A stretch of 64,000 nucleotides of DNA from contig NZ_BMFD01000001.1 of the NCBI RefSeq assembly GCF_014637795.1, forward strand, positions 290,523 to 354,522, read 5' to 3'. The notes below the pieces were generated by a model that saw nothing but the letters and a program-made list of their open reading frames with translations, was not told the DNA's origin and did no database searches. A program made the translations under genes and the position numbers. Origin of the DNA: Belliella aquatica. GTDB taxonomy: Bacteria; Bacteroidota; Bacteroidia; Cytophagales; Cyclobacteriaceae. This document shows, one piece after another, positions 15,882 through 26,358 of this stretch; the first letter of the stretch is position 1, and each line of letters opens with the position of its first letter.

Positions 15882-16316
15882 ATGAAAAAAATGAACATAC
15901 TTTTAGTCGAAGATAACAAAGAAGACGCTTTTTTAATCAGAGAAGCATTAGAAGAGCAACAGTTTTTGAAGGAATTCTATCACGTTGTCAATGGATTGGA
16001 GGCGATAAAGTTTCTCAAAAAAGAAACACCATATGAAAATGTGAAAGGTCCTGACTTGATCTTGATGGATATCAATATGCCACTCATGGATGGGCATGAA
16101 GCTTTGCAACGAATCAAGTCAATGGAGGCTTTCAAACAAATTCCTATTTTGATGCTGACCACGTCTTCTAGAAAACAAGATATCCTGAAAGCATATAAAG
16201 AACAATCCAGTTCCTATATCGTCAAGCCAGAAGACATATATGGTTTAGACAACCTTGCAGAAGTAATAAAATCTTACTGGAGTAAGATAGTGATGCTTCC
16301 ACCAACTGACGACTAA
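15882..16316 (+). CDS. Single-domain response regulator (Rcp1-like)
   Basis: This 144-residue stand-alone receiver has the acidic pocket in LLVEDNKEDA, the phospho-acceptor Asp in LILMDINMPLMDGHE (about residue 64), Thr/Ser in MLTTSSRKQD and Lys in YIVKPED. It has no output domain, so it acts through protein contacts or phosphotransfer. It follows its probable kinase by 122 bases and resembles receivers that partner phytochrome-like or PAS kinases. Confidence 0.9.
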   Translation: MKKMNILLVEDNKEDAFLIREALEEQQFLKEFYHVVNGLEAIKFLKKETPYENVKGPDLILMDINMPLMDGHEALQRIKSMEAFKQIPILMLTTSSRKQDILKAYKEQSSSYIVKPEDIYGLDNLAEVIKSYWSKIVMLPPTDD

Positions 16317-16405
16317 TTGTTTAATGAATAAAAAGCACTCTTTTTACTTCAATAATCCTTCAATCTATGATTGAATATTATAAGTAACCTATTAAATCCA
16401 AATTT

Positions 16406-19400
16406 ATGCAAAATCCAAAAATCCCATCAAACGAGGAAGAAAGACTAAAAGAGTTGGCGTCTTTTCAGATAGTAGGGATTGAAGAGGATCAAGACTTTGA
16501 TTTCATTACTGAGATGGCAGCCAAGATTTGTGGCACCAAAATTTCACTGATCAGTTTAGTCACAGCAGACAAGCAGTGGTTTCTTTCTCACCATGGATTA
16601 GAGGTGAAAGAGACTTCAAGGGATTTTTCCTTTTGTGCTCATGCAATTCATACCCCAAATCAGCCGTTTGTGGTGGAAGACGCCAGACAAGATGAGCGAT
16701 TTTCTGGCAACCCATTGACAGAAGATGATCCGAATGTGATTTTTTACGCGGGGATTCCGCTTGTTTCCCAAAATGGATTACCATTAGGTTCGCTCTGTGT
16801 TATTGATGATGTTCCCAAAAAGCTTACTGCTGATCAACTCAATCAGCTACAGCGTTTAGCTAATCAGACCATTAAACTTTTTGAACTTAGACGAAGTCAA
16901 AATGAAATGACTGCGTTGAATTTAGAATTGCAAAAAAATATTGAGTTTTTCAAAGAAACTGAACAGGCAAATAGTATAGGGTCATGGGAGCTTGATATCA
17001 AATCAGGTCAGACAAAATGGGCCGAAACTGTGTATAGAATCCATGAAGTTGACTTAGACTTTGATCACAATAAGCACAATGGCATAGAGTTCTACCATCC
17101 CGATTATAGGAAAATAATCATTGATGCACTTACTGATTGCATGGAGCTGGGTAAGCGCTTTGATGTCACCTGTATTTTGATTACTGCCAAAGGAAATCAA
17201 CGTTGGGTGAGAAGCACAGGTAAAAAACTAGGAGAAAAAATTATTGGCAGTTTTCAGGATATTACTGAAATCAAGCAAAACGAGCTTAAATTCAAAGGTA
17301 TTTTTAACCTCACCTTTAGTTTTATAATGTTTCTTGATGATAAAGGTGTCCTTCTAGATGCTAATGATACAGCTATCAATATGGCTGGTCTCAAACACAG
17401 CGATGTGATAGGCCGATATTATTGGGATTGTTACTGGTGGCAAATATCAAGTAAAACAAGACAAGAGCTTAAAACAAACTTTGAAAAAGTTCTTCTAGGG
17501 GAGACTATTATTCATGAAGTTGAAGTTTGGGTAGCTGATCAAACACCTATCACTATTTTATTTAGCATGAAGCCTATTTTTGATGATGGAGGTAAAGTAA
17601 TCTTTGTCATATCTGAGGGTAGGCCTGTCCAAGATATAGTAGAAGTTAGAAATCGATATCGGGCTGTTTTGGAAGGGACTCAAGCGGGTACATTTGAATG
17701 GAATATTGATACGGATGAAGTATTCATCAACGACCGTTTTGCTGAGTTACTCGGATATACTGTCGAAGAATTGCAGCCAATTACTTTTGATAAATGGCTC
17801 AATAATGCCATGCCAGAAGATCTTTTGAAAGCGCAAGATGTAATTAAGAAGTGCTTTAAAAAAGAAAAAATGTTTTTTGAGCTAGAAATGCGCATGAAGC
17901 ATAAAAGCGGTAGCTGGATATGGGTGAATGTCAGAGGAAAAATATTTGAATGGTCAGCAGAGGGCAAGGCTCTGAAAATGTACGGTACACTAATCGAGAT
18001 ATCAGGGAGAAAAAATATAGAATTAAAACTACTTGAAGAAAGATCTCTATTGCGAACTATAATTGATAGTAGCCCAGATGCAATTTATGTCAAAGATTTG
18101 GAAGGGCATAAATTGATCGCAAATAAAGCAGATGTAGAATTATGTGGAGCACGCACTGAAGAAGAAGTTTTGGGTAAAACAGATGATGAGATCTACCCTC
18201 CTGAAGTCTCTATTGGCACATCACAGGCAGAAGAAAGGGTACTGTTTTATGGTGAAAGCCTACTCAATGAAGAAGGAGTATTGACAGATAAAAATGGAAA
18301 TGAAATTTGGTTGCTCACTTCTAAGTTTCCGATTTATGACCAGAATGCAAAGGTTCGAGGCTTAGTTGGAATGGGTAGAAATATTACAAATAGGAGAAAT
18401 GCCGAGCAAGAGTTGATTTATAACAAAAGCTTACTTGAGACTTTGTATGTTCTCTCTCCTATAGGAATAGCTCTTAATGATTATGAAACAGGAAAGTTCC
18501 TAGACGGAAATCAAAAACTCTTGGAACCTACAGGATATACCAAAGAGGAGTTTATGGCATTAAGCTATTGGGATGTTACACCAAAGGAATACGAGCCTCT
18601 TGAAATCGTGGCCTTGAATCAAATGCAGTCAAAGGGTAGTTTTGATCTTTTTGAAAAAGAGTATATTCGCAAGGATGGGTCTCGCTACCCTGTGGCATTG
18701 CAAGGCGTGGTAGTGGAAGATACGAAAGGTAAAAAACTAATATGGTCTTTTATTAGAGATATTTCTGAAGAAAAGGAGTCAAAAAGAAAACTCCAAGAAG
18801 CCTTGGCAAGACTCAAAGCTATACTGGATGCGAGTACACAGGTTTCTATTATAGCAACAGACAAGAATGGAGTCATTTCCCTTTTTAATTCTGGAGCAGA
18901 AAAATTAACAGGTTACAAGGCAGAAGAGCTGATAGGAAAGTATACCCCACAGGTTATTCATCTGGATTCAGAAGTTCTAAAAGAAGGAGAGGAACTATCT
19001 GAACAAGAGGGTAGACTTATTTCAGGTTTTGATGTCTTTATCCATCATGCAGTAAAAGGAAAGTTTAACACTAAGTAATGGACATATAAAAGAAAAGATG
19101 GATTTACGGTTCCTGTATTACTTTCCATCACTGCGGTTGTCCAAGAAGGGGAGATTACAGGCTACCTAGGTGTAGCGGCAGATATTTCAGAGCTAAAAAG
19201 GGTAGAAATTGAAATCAAGTCTTTGTTAGATATTACACAGGACCAAAACAAGAGATTGAGGAATTTTGCACATATAGTTTCGCATAATCTTCGTTCACAT
19301 AGTTCGGGTATTTCAGGTTTATTAGATATTTTTCAGTTCGAAAACCCAGAGCTGAAAGACAATGAACTCTTACAACTTGTCCACCAAGGAGCAGATAACT

Positions 19401-19918
19401 TGATGCAGACTGTGGAAGACCTCACGGAGGTCGTAAATGTAAATCTAAGTAAAAAGGAAAAGGCTAAAGTTAATCTTAAAAGAATCGTCCAAAAGAATAT
19501 AGATAGCCTAGCTGCACAGATAAGCCTTTCAAAAGTAACGGTCAATAACCAGGTAGATAGTAAAGTAGAGGTTGAAGGAATCACGGCTTATTTGGATAGT
19601 ATCACGCTTAATTTTATCACGAATGCCATAAAATATAGGTCGATGGAAAGACCTGCCAAGCTTGACATCCTCACCGATGTTACTGATGATAAAGTGATAC
19701 TTTCCTTCAAAGATAATGGTCAAGGAATCGATCTTGAAAAGTACGGAGATCAGCTTTTTGGTATGTATAAAACATTCCACCAACATGATGACTCTAGAGG
19801 TGTAGGATTATTTATTACAAAAAATCAGATTGAAAGTATGGGTGGGACAATTGAAGTAGAAAGTGCAGTAGGAGTTGGAACTACCTTTAAAATCATTTTA
19901 CCCTATGAAAAAAATTAA
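16406..19918 (+). pseudogene. GAF/multi-PAS sensor histidine kinase split by an in-frame TAA
   Basis: One frame runs from ATG 16406 to TAA 19918 with a single internal stop, TAA at 19076-19078 (codon 891). Upstream are a GAF domain (about 1-165, with FCAHAIHTPNQPFVVEDAR) and about six PAS units. Downstream, without frame change, are the rest of the last PAS (WTYKRKDGFTVPVLL), HisKA (HIVSHNLRSHSSG, His at about codon 960) and the ATPase (NFITNAIKYR, FKDNGQGID, RGVGLFITKNQ). In the paralogue at 12367 the aligned position reads KEWTF, so the stop most likely replaced a GAA Glu codon by one G-to-T change. As written, the sensor half would lack the kinase. The kinase half could be made only by restart, for example near 19223. 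Confidence 0.85.
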
Positions 19919-20303
19919 CCTCGCTTGCATCATTGAAGATGACCCAATTCACCTGATGCTTACAAAAAAGTATATGGAACTTTCTGGCATGGTAGACAAT
20001 ATCATGGTCTGTAAAGATGGATTTGAGGCCTATAATATGCTTAGTGCCATTATTCAGTCGGGTAAAAATTTACCCGAATTGATCCTCTTAGATTTGAATA
20101 TGCCAAATTGGGATGGCTGGAAATTTTTAGATGAATTTATAAAAATACCCGTTGAACAAAAAATCACGATTTATATTCTGACTGGGTCAAGTAAAAAGGA
20201 AGATTTACTGATGGCGAAGAAATATGACCTGCACGGCAATTATCTTATCAAACCAACAGACCTTAGAAATCTTAAAGAGATGTTAAATAACTTGAAGGCA
20301 TAA
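19905..20303 (+). CDS. Single-domain response regulator
   Basis: This 132-residue receiver has its acidic pocket in ACIIEDDPIH, phospho-acceptor in LILLDLNMPNWDGW, Thr/Ser in ILTGSSKKED and Lys in YLIKPTD. ATG 19905 overlaps the stop of the preceding kinase, which indicates translational coupling. An earlier in-frame start (19875) would lie deeper inside the kinase and is less likely. It has no output domain. With the upstream kinase broken, its input could come from the first kinase of the cluster. Confidence 0.88.
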   Translation: MKKINLACIIEDDPIHLMLTKKYMELSGMVDNIMVCKDGFEAYNMLSAIIQSGKNLPELILLDLNMPNWDGWKFLDEFIKIPVEQKITIYILTGSSKKEDLLMAKKYDLHGNYLIKPTDLRNLKEMLNNLKA

Positions 20304-20327
20304 TTCTTAATAACTAAATAGAGCAAA

Positions 20328-21374
20328 GTGAAGTCGGGGATTATAAAACGTATTAAGTGTGTTATTCTTTTGGGTCTTTTTTTTTCATGTACTCAAAAAG
20401 AAGACCCAAGTGATTCAAATTTCCCAATTCCGGATCTTTCTACTTTAACTTTTGCCATAGATAAAGGCTCCATCCTATATCATCAAGAAGAAATACGATA
20501 TAAAGGAGTCAATGCCATGCAGACATTTGGTCTCAATGACCCAAGATTGATGAATGATTGGCAGGTTAAAATTGTCAGAGAATTTATCGGCAACTTAAGA
20601 GAACAGCCAATAGCCGGAAACCCTATTCAGGGAAGTGATGGAGTATGGTACCATCCTCTTCAAACAATCGTAGATCAGAATAGAGCACATGGCATAGTCA
20701 CGATACTCTGTCCATTTGGATGGGTAGATGAAGCTGGCAATCAAGAGCTTATCACCGGTATGAATCCTGCTCAACAAAACTTCTATCCAGCATACAAACA
20801 AAAGATGAAGGAGATAGCCAAGCACTTCAAAGAACAGCCTGACGTGTGGATTCAAGTATGGAACGAGCCTTACCATTGGGATAATCAGAATGGATATACA
20901 CATGATCGGTGGCTGAATGACATGGTGGATATGGTCGATAATCTCCGCAGTATCGCTTCTTTTTACAATATAATTTTAGTTCCAGGTAATGAACAAGGCC
21001 AATCAGAAGAAGTAATTTTGTCTAAAGGCAATCAACTTCTAGAAGGGAGGTTCAATATCCTATTTGATATTCATGCCTATGAAAAGTGGCTATTGAATTC
21101 CAGTAAAGAGAGTATTGTAGCCAGGCTCAATGCAGTGAAAAGTAAGAACTTTGCTTTTGTCATTGGTGAAATTGGAGTACAAAATGTCGGTGATCCAATG
21201 CCAGTCTCACATTTTCTTGAAGCAGCAGAACACACAGACGTTTCTGTGCTTGGATGGTTATGGAATCAAAATGAACCCTACAAAAATGCCCTTCTTACAA
21301 AAGATGGTGTTGAGCATGCCACTCCTGAGAATAATTATTGGGGAAAAGTATTCAAAGCGTTTTTGAGTAATTAA
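20328..21374 (+). CDS. GH5-like glycoside hydrolase lipoprotein
   Basis: This 348-residue protein starts at GTG 20328, with a lipoprotein signal (CVILLGLFFSCTQ, lipobox Cys about 22). The TIM-barrel family 5 signature is visible: acid/base Glu in VWIQVWNEPYHW and nucleophile Glu in FVIGEIGVQN. The final strand carries VLGWLWNQNEP. Such enzymes cleave beta-1,4-glucans or mannans at the cell surface or in the periplasm, but the exact specificity cannot be read. It starts 24 bases after the response regulator and could be co-transcribed with the two-component cluster, which might then sense or regulate polysaccharide use (inference). Confidence 0.82.
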   Translation: MKSGIIKRIKCVILLGLFFSCTQKEDPSDSNFPIPDLSTLTFAIDKGSILYHQEEIRYKGVNAMQTFGLNDPRLMNDWQVKIVREFIGNLREQPIAGNPIQGSDGVWYHPLQTIVDQNRAHGIVTILCPFGWVDEAGNQELITGMNPAQQNFYPAYKQKMKEIAKHFKEQPDVWIQVWNEPYHWDNQNGYTHDRWLNDMVDMVDNLRSIASFYNIILVPGNEQGQSEEVILSKGNQLLEGRFNILFDIHAYEKWLLNSSKESIVARLNAVKSKNFAFVIGEIGVQNVGDPMPVSHFLEAAEHTDVSVLGWLWNQNEPYKNALLTKDGVEHATPENNYWGKVFKAFLSN

Positions 21375-21597
21375 AAATTTTAGATCATTTGATAGATTTT
21401 CATCTACTCAAGCTTAAAGTTCTAATGCTTTTTGTGTTAAAAATAAAATTACTAAGAAAGAGAATTTATAAGGCTGAAAATCAATCTTATAACTATTATT
21501 TTGAGCCTTGAATATCTATTTTTCTGGAAATGCATGGTAATCCTACTATTATTTTTTTAACTTATTGACAGCTAACAACCATTAAAATTTTCAACCT

Positions 21598-22944
21598 ATG
21601 CCTAGAGCTAAATCTGATAAAGACCGTAAAATCTTTGTGCTCGATACTTCAGTTATTCTGTATGCACACAACAGCATCATGAACTTCGCTGAGCATGATG
21701 TGGTCATCCCGATTACAGTATTGGAAGAGCTCGATCAATTTAAAAAAGGAAACGATACCAAGAACTTTGAGGCGCGGGAATTCATCCGACTTTTGGATAA
21801 TCTTTCCAAGGACAACATGATCCACAATTGGACACCTCTCAATGGCAAGACGAAGGGGTATTTCAGGATTTTGATGAATCCTGACAACAATATCAATGCA
21901 AACGAAATCTTTGGCGAGGAAAAAAATGATCACAAAATCCTCAATGCAGCACTTCACCTTAAGCAAACAGAGCAGGGAAGAAAAGTGATTTTAGTAAGCA
22001 AGGATATCAATCTTCGCCTCAAAGCAAAATCACTCGATATCTATGCAGAGGATTATGAAACAGGTAAAATAAAAAATCTTGACGAACTCGAGAATACAGG
22101 AAAGTTCTTGATTGAAAATGTAGATGTGGATATCATCAACAAGCTTTATGATTCACATCATGTGGAGGGAAAGCTGATTTTTGGTAGGAAAAAGATAAAG
22201 TCCAACGGCTATTATATCCTGAAAAATGAAAAAACCTCTGTACTAACTTACTTCAATGCCGAGGATAATACCATGGAACGGGTGGATAAGCAATTGGCTT
22301 ACAGTGTCAAGCCAAAGAATGCAGAGCAGACTTTTGCACTCCATGCGATCATGAATCCAAGGGTCAAATTGGTCTCTATTCAAGGTGTAGCTGGTACAGG
22401 AAAAACGTTATTAGCATTAGCTGGAGCACTTGAGCAAAGAAGAGATTACAAACAAGTGTACTTAGCAAGACCGATTGTTCCCTTGAGTAATAAGGATATT
22501 GGATTTCTCCCAGGTGATATCAAATCTAAGCTGAATCCTTATATGGAGCCGCTTTGGGATAACTTGAAATTTATTCAAAATCAGTTCAAAGAATCCGATA
22601 AAGAATATCAAAAAATTACTGAGTTGATCAATCAGGAGAAATTGGTCATACAGCCTTTAGCCTACATTCGCGGAAGGTCTTTATCAAACATCTTCTTCAT
22701 CGTTGACGAAGCACAAAACCTGACACCGCATGAAGTAAAGACGATCATAAGCAGAGCTGGAGAAAACACAAAAATCATCTTTACAGGAGATGTTTTTCAA
22801 ATAGACACGCCTTATCTTGATTCTCAAAGTAATGGTCTTTCCTATCTCATAGACAGAGTAAAAGATCATCCCCTCTATGCACATATCAAGCTAGAAAAAG
22901 GAGAACGCTCTGACTTGGCCAATTTAGCCAACGAGTTTCTTTAA
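21598..22944 (+). CDS. PhoH family protein with N-terminal PIN domain
   Basis: This 448-residue protein fuses a PIN ribonuclease domain (about 8-150: IFVLDTSVILYAH, PITVLEELDQFKKG) to a PhoH ATPase (about 240-448). The ATPase has Walker A QGVAGTGKTLLAL (about 262-274) and Walker B FFIVDEAQNLTP. PhoH2-type proteins of this architecture are ATP-dependent RNA helicase/nucleases. The gene stands alone, with a strong terminator 22 bases downstream. Confidence 0.92.
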   Translation: MPRAKSDKDRKIFVLDTSVILYAHNSIMNFAEHDVVIPITVLEELDQFKKGNDTKNFEAREFIRLLDNLSKDNMIHNWTPLNGKTKGYFRILMNPDNNINANEIFGEEKNDHKILNAALHLKQTEQGRKVILVSKDINLRLKAKSLDIYAEDYETGKIKNLDELENTGKFLIENVDVDIINKLYDSHHVEGKLIFGRKKIKSNGYYILKNEKTSVLTYFNAEDNTMERVDKQLAYSVKPKNAEQTFALHAIMNPRVKLVSIQGVAGTGKTLLALAGALEQRRDYKQVYLARPIVPLSNKDIGFLPGDIKSKLNPYMEPLWDNLKFIQNQFKESDKEYQKITELINQEKLVIQPLAYIRGRSLSNIFFIVDEAQNLTPHEVKTIISRAGENTKIIFTGDVFQIDTPYLDSQSNGLSYLIDRVKDHPLYAHIKLEKGERSDLANLANEFL

Positions 22945-22965
22945 GAATTATAGAACATCAGCTCA

Positions 22966-23003
22966 AGACCCGTCAGCTTTTCAAAGTTGACGGGTCTTTT
23001 TTT
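22966..23003 (+). terminator. Terminator after the PhoH gene
   Basis: AGACCCGTCAGC (22966-22977) pairs with GTTGACGGGTCT (22986-22997) around an 8-base loop, followed by a run of seven T. This is a strong rho-independent terminator. Confidence 0.9.
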
Positions 23004-23227
23004 GAATTTTTAACAAAAGCAGATTAAACTTTAAAGGTCCTTATTCACCTTTATTTTTGTATCATTTTCAAAAATTGATTGTTCGATAACGGACATATAA
23101 GCTTTTTTAAATAACACATAATAAACTGTTAATCAATATTTTATAAAATAAGGATCAGATTTTGGCATAAGATAATTGTCCGCATTTGGAATGGACAGAA
23201 ATTAAAAAACCTTACAAAAAAAATAAT

Positions 23228-23581
23228 ATGAATACTTCAATTTTAACTCAGAAAAATGTGTGTGCCTTTTTAGGATTAATCATGGCACTTACGATCGTTT
23301 TTAGTGCTGGTGCACAAGAAAACAAGGTACTTGGTGAGCAGTTGACTTCGGTCCATGCTAATGAAATTAGACAAGAGGCAGAAACTTTGTCAATGCATAT
23401 AGAATTAGATTTACCTGACTTAAAGGCAGAGCCTGTTATTACTTTCATCAATAAAAATGGAGAGGTGATCGCAGAGTTTTACGGTGAAAAATCAGACTTA
23501 GAGAGTAAGTTCCATGAACTTTTCAAAAAATGCCAGTTTCTAACAGCTTCAGGTAAGCACGAATTTTACTTGGCTAGCTAA
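23228..23581 (+). CDS. Secreted small protein, unknown function
   Basis: This 117-residue protein from ATG 23228 has a clear signal peptide (CAFLGLIMALTIVFSAGAQ, cleavage after the final Ala-Gln region). An in-frame ATG at 23186 would put 14 charged residues before the signal and is less likely. The mature part of about 85 residues (acidic helix, then VITFINKNGEVIAEFYGE and KCQFLTASGKHEFYL) suggests a small alpha/beta domain in the periplasm. No family is recognised. A hairpin terminator follows. Confidence 0.7.
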   Translation: MNTSILTQKNVCAFLGLIMALTIVFSAGAQENKVLGEQLTSVHANEIRQEAETLSMHIELDLPDLKAEPVITFINKNGEVIAEFYGEKSDLESKFHELFKKCQFLTASGKHEFYLAS

Positions 23582-23615
23582 GTTTTTAAAATTTTTGATT
23601 TAATGATAAAAAAAG

Positions 23616-23642
23616 AAGGTGAGTCTTGCTCACCTTTTTTTT
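23616..23642 (+). terminator. Terminator between convergent genes
   Basis: AAGGTGAG (23616-23623) pairs with CTCACCTT (23629-23636) around TCTTG, with a T run after it and an A run before it. It serves the secreted-protein gene and probably the minus-strand LytTR regulator whose stop lies at 23641. Confidence 0.85.
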
Positions 23643-24396
23643 AACTTTCAGTAATTGTATTCAATTTGGCTAGGAAGCTATTATAGTACTGTCTTCCGAC
23701 TTGTACGACCGCTCCAGATTCCAGTGTGATTTCTTTGGTATTGAAGTTTTCGATTTGCCCTAGTTGTACAATAAATGATTTTTGTACCCTCAGGAAAAGG
23801 TTGGAAGGAAGTTTTTCCTCCATATCTTTCATCGATTTTCTAATGGTATAGTTCCGGTGTCTTGTAAAGATGGTGACCATGTTGCCATTGGCTTCTACAT
23901 AATAGATATCTACATAAGGGACTTTTTCATAAGCATTATCCGCTTTGATGTAGACAGCATCTGTTACTAAGTATGGGCTTTCATCTTTTGATTTGACAGA
24001 AGCTTGGTCCGATACAGGGTTGATTCGCTTATTATAAAGAACAATCTCTACAATAGCATGAATATCATTGGTGTTGAAAGGCTTCACGATAAAGCCTGCT
24101 GGATTTATTCTTTTTGCTCTTTCGATGATAGTCGGGTCACTATAAGAAGTCACAAAAACCAATGGTACATCTACCATTTGTTTCAGGATTTCGCCCAATT
24201 CAATACCATCTTTATCACCTTTCAGTTTGATATCCATAAATATCATATCAGGGCGATATTTCTTTACAATTTTGATTGCCTGATTTGCAGAGTTTGCGAT
24301 ATCTATGTTGACATAGCCTAAAAGTTCTAAAATCTCCTCGATATTTTCGGCAATATTTACATCGTCCTCAACGATCAGAATTCTTTCCTCTTTCAT
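23641..24396 (-). CDS. LytTR-family response regulator
   Basis: This 251-residue regulator has a receiver domain at residues 4-120 (acidic pocket in LIVEDDVNIA, phospho-acceptor in MIFMDIKLKGDKDG, Lys in FIVKPFN). After a linker comes a LytTR DNA-binding domain at about 145-245 (YYVEANGNMVTIFT, LFLRVQKSFIVQL). The LytTR domain binds tandem direct repeats. No kinase is adjacent, since the LytS-like kinase at 25297 is followed by its own regulator, so the input is unknown. Confidence 0.9.
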   Translation of the reverse strand: MKEERILIVEDDVNIAENIEEILELLGYVNIDIANSANQAIKIVKKYRPDMIFMDIKLKGDKDGIELGEILKQMVDVPLVFVTSYSDPTIIERAKRINPAGFIVKPFNTNDIHAIVEIVLYNKRINPVSDQASVKSKDESPYLVTDAVYIKADNAYEKVPYVDIYYVEANGNMVTIFTRHRNYTIRKSMKDMEEKLPSNLFLRVQKSFIVQLGQIENFNTKEITLESGAVVQVGRQYYNSFLAKLNTITES

Positions 24397-24545
24397 AAGT
24401 GGTTTATGGGAAATGTTACGTTATTAGGATTAACAAATAGGTTTTTATGTGTATAAAATCCTATATAAGATTCTATTTACAAAAATATGTTTGTAGAATC
24501 AATAATTTTAAACTTTTTTATTCTCTTTTGAAATAGTCAAAAGAA

Positions 24546-25283
24546 TTAAAGACTCATCATGTCTTTGAATCTTGCCGCTTGTCTTCTACTAACCTCGATT
24601 CTATCTCCACCTTTGAGTGTGACTACAAGTCCACCATTAAACCAAGGCTCTATGGCTTCCACCCAACTCAAGTTGATGATGTGCTTTCTACTCGCTCTAA
24701 AGAATGCTTTTTCATCTAATCTTTCGTCAAGAGCATTCAATGATTTGTGAATCATTGGTTTGTTGTTTTCAAAATAAACTTTGATGTAGTTTCCGTCTGA
24801 TTCAAATAGCCTCACATTGATCAATTTTACGAACCAACATCTGTCTCCATCTTTTACAAAGACCTGATCGTCTAAGGTTAGCTTCTTGTCCTCACTTTTG
24901 CTTGAAGATTCTTCACTGTGTTGAACTTGATCTTGAAGCTTCTTTTGAAGTCGCTCTATGGCTTCAGAAAGCCTTTTTGGTTCTATTGGCTTTAATAAAT
25001 AATCTAATGCATTGACTTGAAATGCTTTCAAAGCATATTCATCGTAAGCGGTAGTAAATATTACATGAGGTACATTGTCCAATTCTTCTAGTAGATCAAA
25101 ACCTGTCTTCTCAGGCATTTGAATGTCCAAGAAAACAACATCTGGCAAGAGCGCGTCTATTTTCTCTTTTGCATCATCCACGTTGGCAGCTTCGCCTACA
25201 ACTTCTACATGATCATATTGAGATAATAAATTGATTAGCTCTTTTCTTGCTAATCTTTCATCGTCGATTACTAGTGCTCTCAT
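24546..25283 (-). CDS. LytTR-family response regulator (LytR/AlgR type)
   Basis: This 245-residue regulator has a receiver at 1-115 (VIDDERLARKEL, phospho-acceptor in VVFLDIQMPEKTG, FTTAYDEYALKAF, LLKPIEPKRL) and a C-terminal LytTR domain at about 140-245 (RLFESDGNYIKVYF, FFRASRKHIINLSWV). It begins 13 bases after the sensor kinase stop on the same strand, making a classical LytS/LytR two-gene operon. Confidence 0.93.
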   Translation of the reverse strand: MRALVIDDERLARKELINLLSQYDHVEVVGEAANVDDAKEKIDALLPDVVFLDIQMPEKTGFDLLEELDNVPHVIFTTAYDEYALKAFQVNALDYLLKPIEPKRLSEAIERLQKKLQDQVQHSEESSSKSEDKKLTLDDQVFVKDGDRCWFVKLINVRLFESDGNYIKVYFENNKPMIHKSLNALDERLDEKAFFRASRKHIINLSWVEAIEPWFNGGLVVTLKGGDRIEVSRRQAARFKDMMSL

Positions 25284-25296
25284 TGTTTTTTAAATT

Positions 25297-26349
25297 TTAA
25301 CCTAATGTAAGGCTTTGTTTTGGAATTTTTATTTCAGTTATGACAAAATCGTTACCTGAATTGAATATTTTGAAGGTTGCACGCTCACCATAAATTAATT
25401 TCAACCTTTGAATGGTGTTTGTGATGCCATGCCCTTCTCCGTTTTTCTTCTTTGCAAATGGTTGACTTTTCAGCTGTCCGCTATTTTTGACCTGAATATA
25501 CAAGTCATCAGTCAATCCTTCATAGCATTTGATAATGATTTCACCTCCTTTGAGCCGGTTTGAAATTCCATGCTTGATGGCATTTTCGACAATAGTCTGC
25601 AGCATCATGGGTGGAATCCTGTAATCATAGGCTTCATTCTCTATTTCGTATCGCACACTTAGTCTTTCTTCAAACCTGATGGTTTCTAGATTAAGATAAT
25701 CTTTGACTGTGTTGAATTCATTTTCGAAATCGATTACCCGTTTCTTGTCCATCATCAAAGAAAAACGGAGAATATTCGAAAGCTGTGTTATAGCTGATTT
25801 GGCCTTTATTGGATCTTCATCTACAAGCGCGCGAACACTGTTGAGCGCATTGAAAATGAAATGTGGATTGAGCTGACTTTTAAGGTGATTTAGCTGTATT
25901 TCATTGATTTTAGCTTGATACTTTAGACTTTGGTTATAATTGTCCAAAAAGTGAAAGAGAAAATAAAGCATCACCCAAAGTGAATAAAACAAGAAGCTGA
26001 CAAATATATTCCCAGCAATACTCACTGGTCTGAAATCAGCTACAGGATTGAGTATATCAAAGCCCCAGTTGATGATGATCTGAGCAACGGTATTCGATAT
26101 ACCGAGTACCAATAGCGCAAGAAAAGTATTCCATATGAGCTGACCGAAAGTTAGGTTGAACCAACCATATTTATTGATAACATATCTAAGTCCATGGGTA
26201 GAAATCAGATAAAATGCAGCCAAAGTCAAAAAAGCACGAATCTGAACAGAAGAAATCCCACGCTCTAAAGACACAAGAAAAAGGTTGATCAGCGCAAAGG
26301 CCAACCAACCTAGTATCTGTAGTATCCAATATAGTCTTGTCTTGTTCAT
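25297..26349 (-). CDS. LytS-like membrane sensor histidine kinase
   Basis: This roughly 350-residue kinase has four hydrophobic segments in the first 140 residues. A PF06580-type kinase core follows: LKSQLNPHFIFNALNSVRAL with the phospho-acceptor His, then IVENAIKHGISNR and GEGHGITNTIQRL. There is no periplasmic sensor domain of note, so sensing is probably within the membrane. The annotated-length alternative start at 26361 falls inside a -7 promoter box, so ATG 26349 is preferred. It is paired with the LytTR regulator just downstream. Confidence 0.9.
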   Translation of the reverse strand: MNKTRLYWILQILGWLAFALINLFLVSLERGISSVQIRAFLTLAAFYLISTHGLRYVINKYGWFNLTFGQLIWNTFLALLVLGISNTVAQIIINWGFDILNPVADFRPVSIAGNIFVSFLFYSLWVMLYFLFHFLDNYNQSLKYQAKINEIQLNHLKSQLNPHFIFNALNSVRALVDEDPIKAKSAITQLSNILRFSLMMDKKRVIDFENEFNTVKDYLNLETIRFEERLSVRYEIENEAYDYRIPPMMLQTIVENAIKHGISNRLKGGEIIIKCYEGLTDDLYIQVKNSGQLKSQPFAKKKNGEGHGITNTIQRLKLIYGERATFKIFNSGNDFVITEIKIPKQSLTLG

Positions 26350-26358
26350 GTTCAGTAT

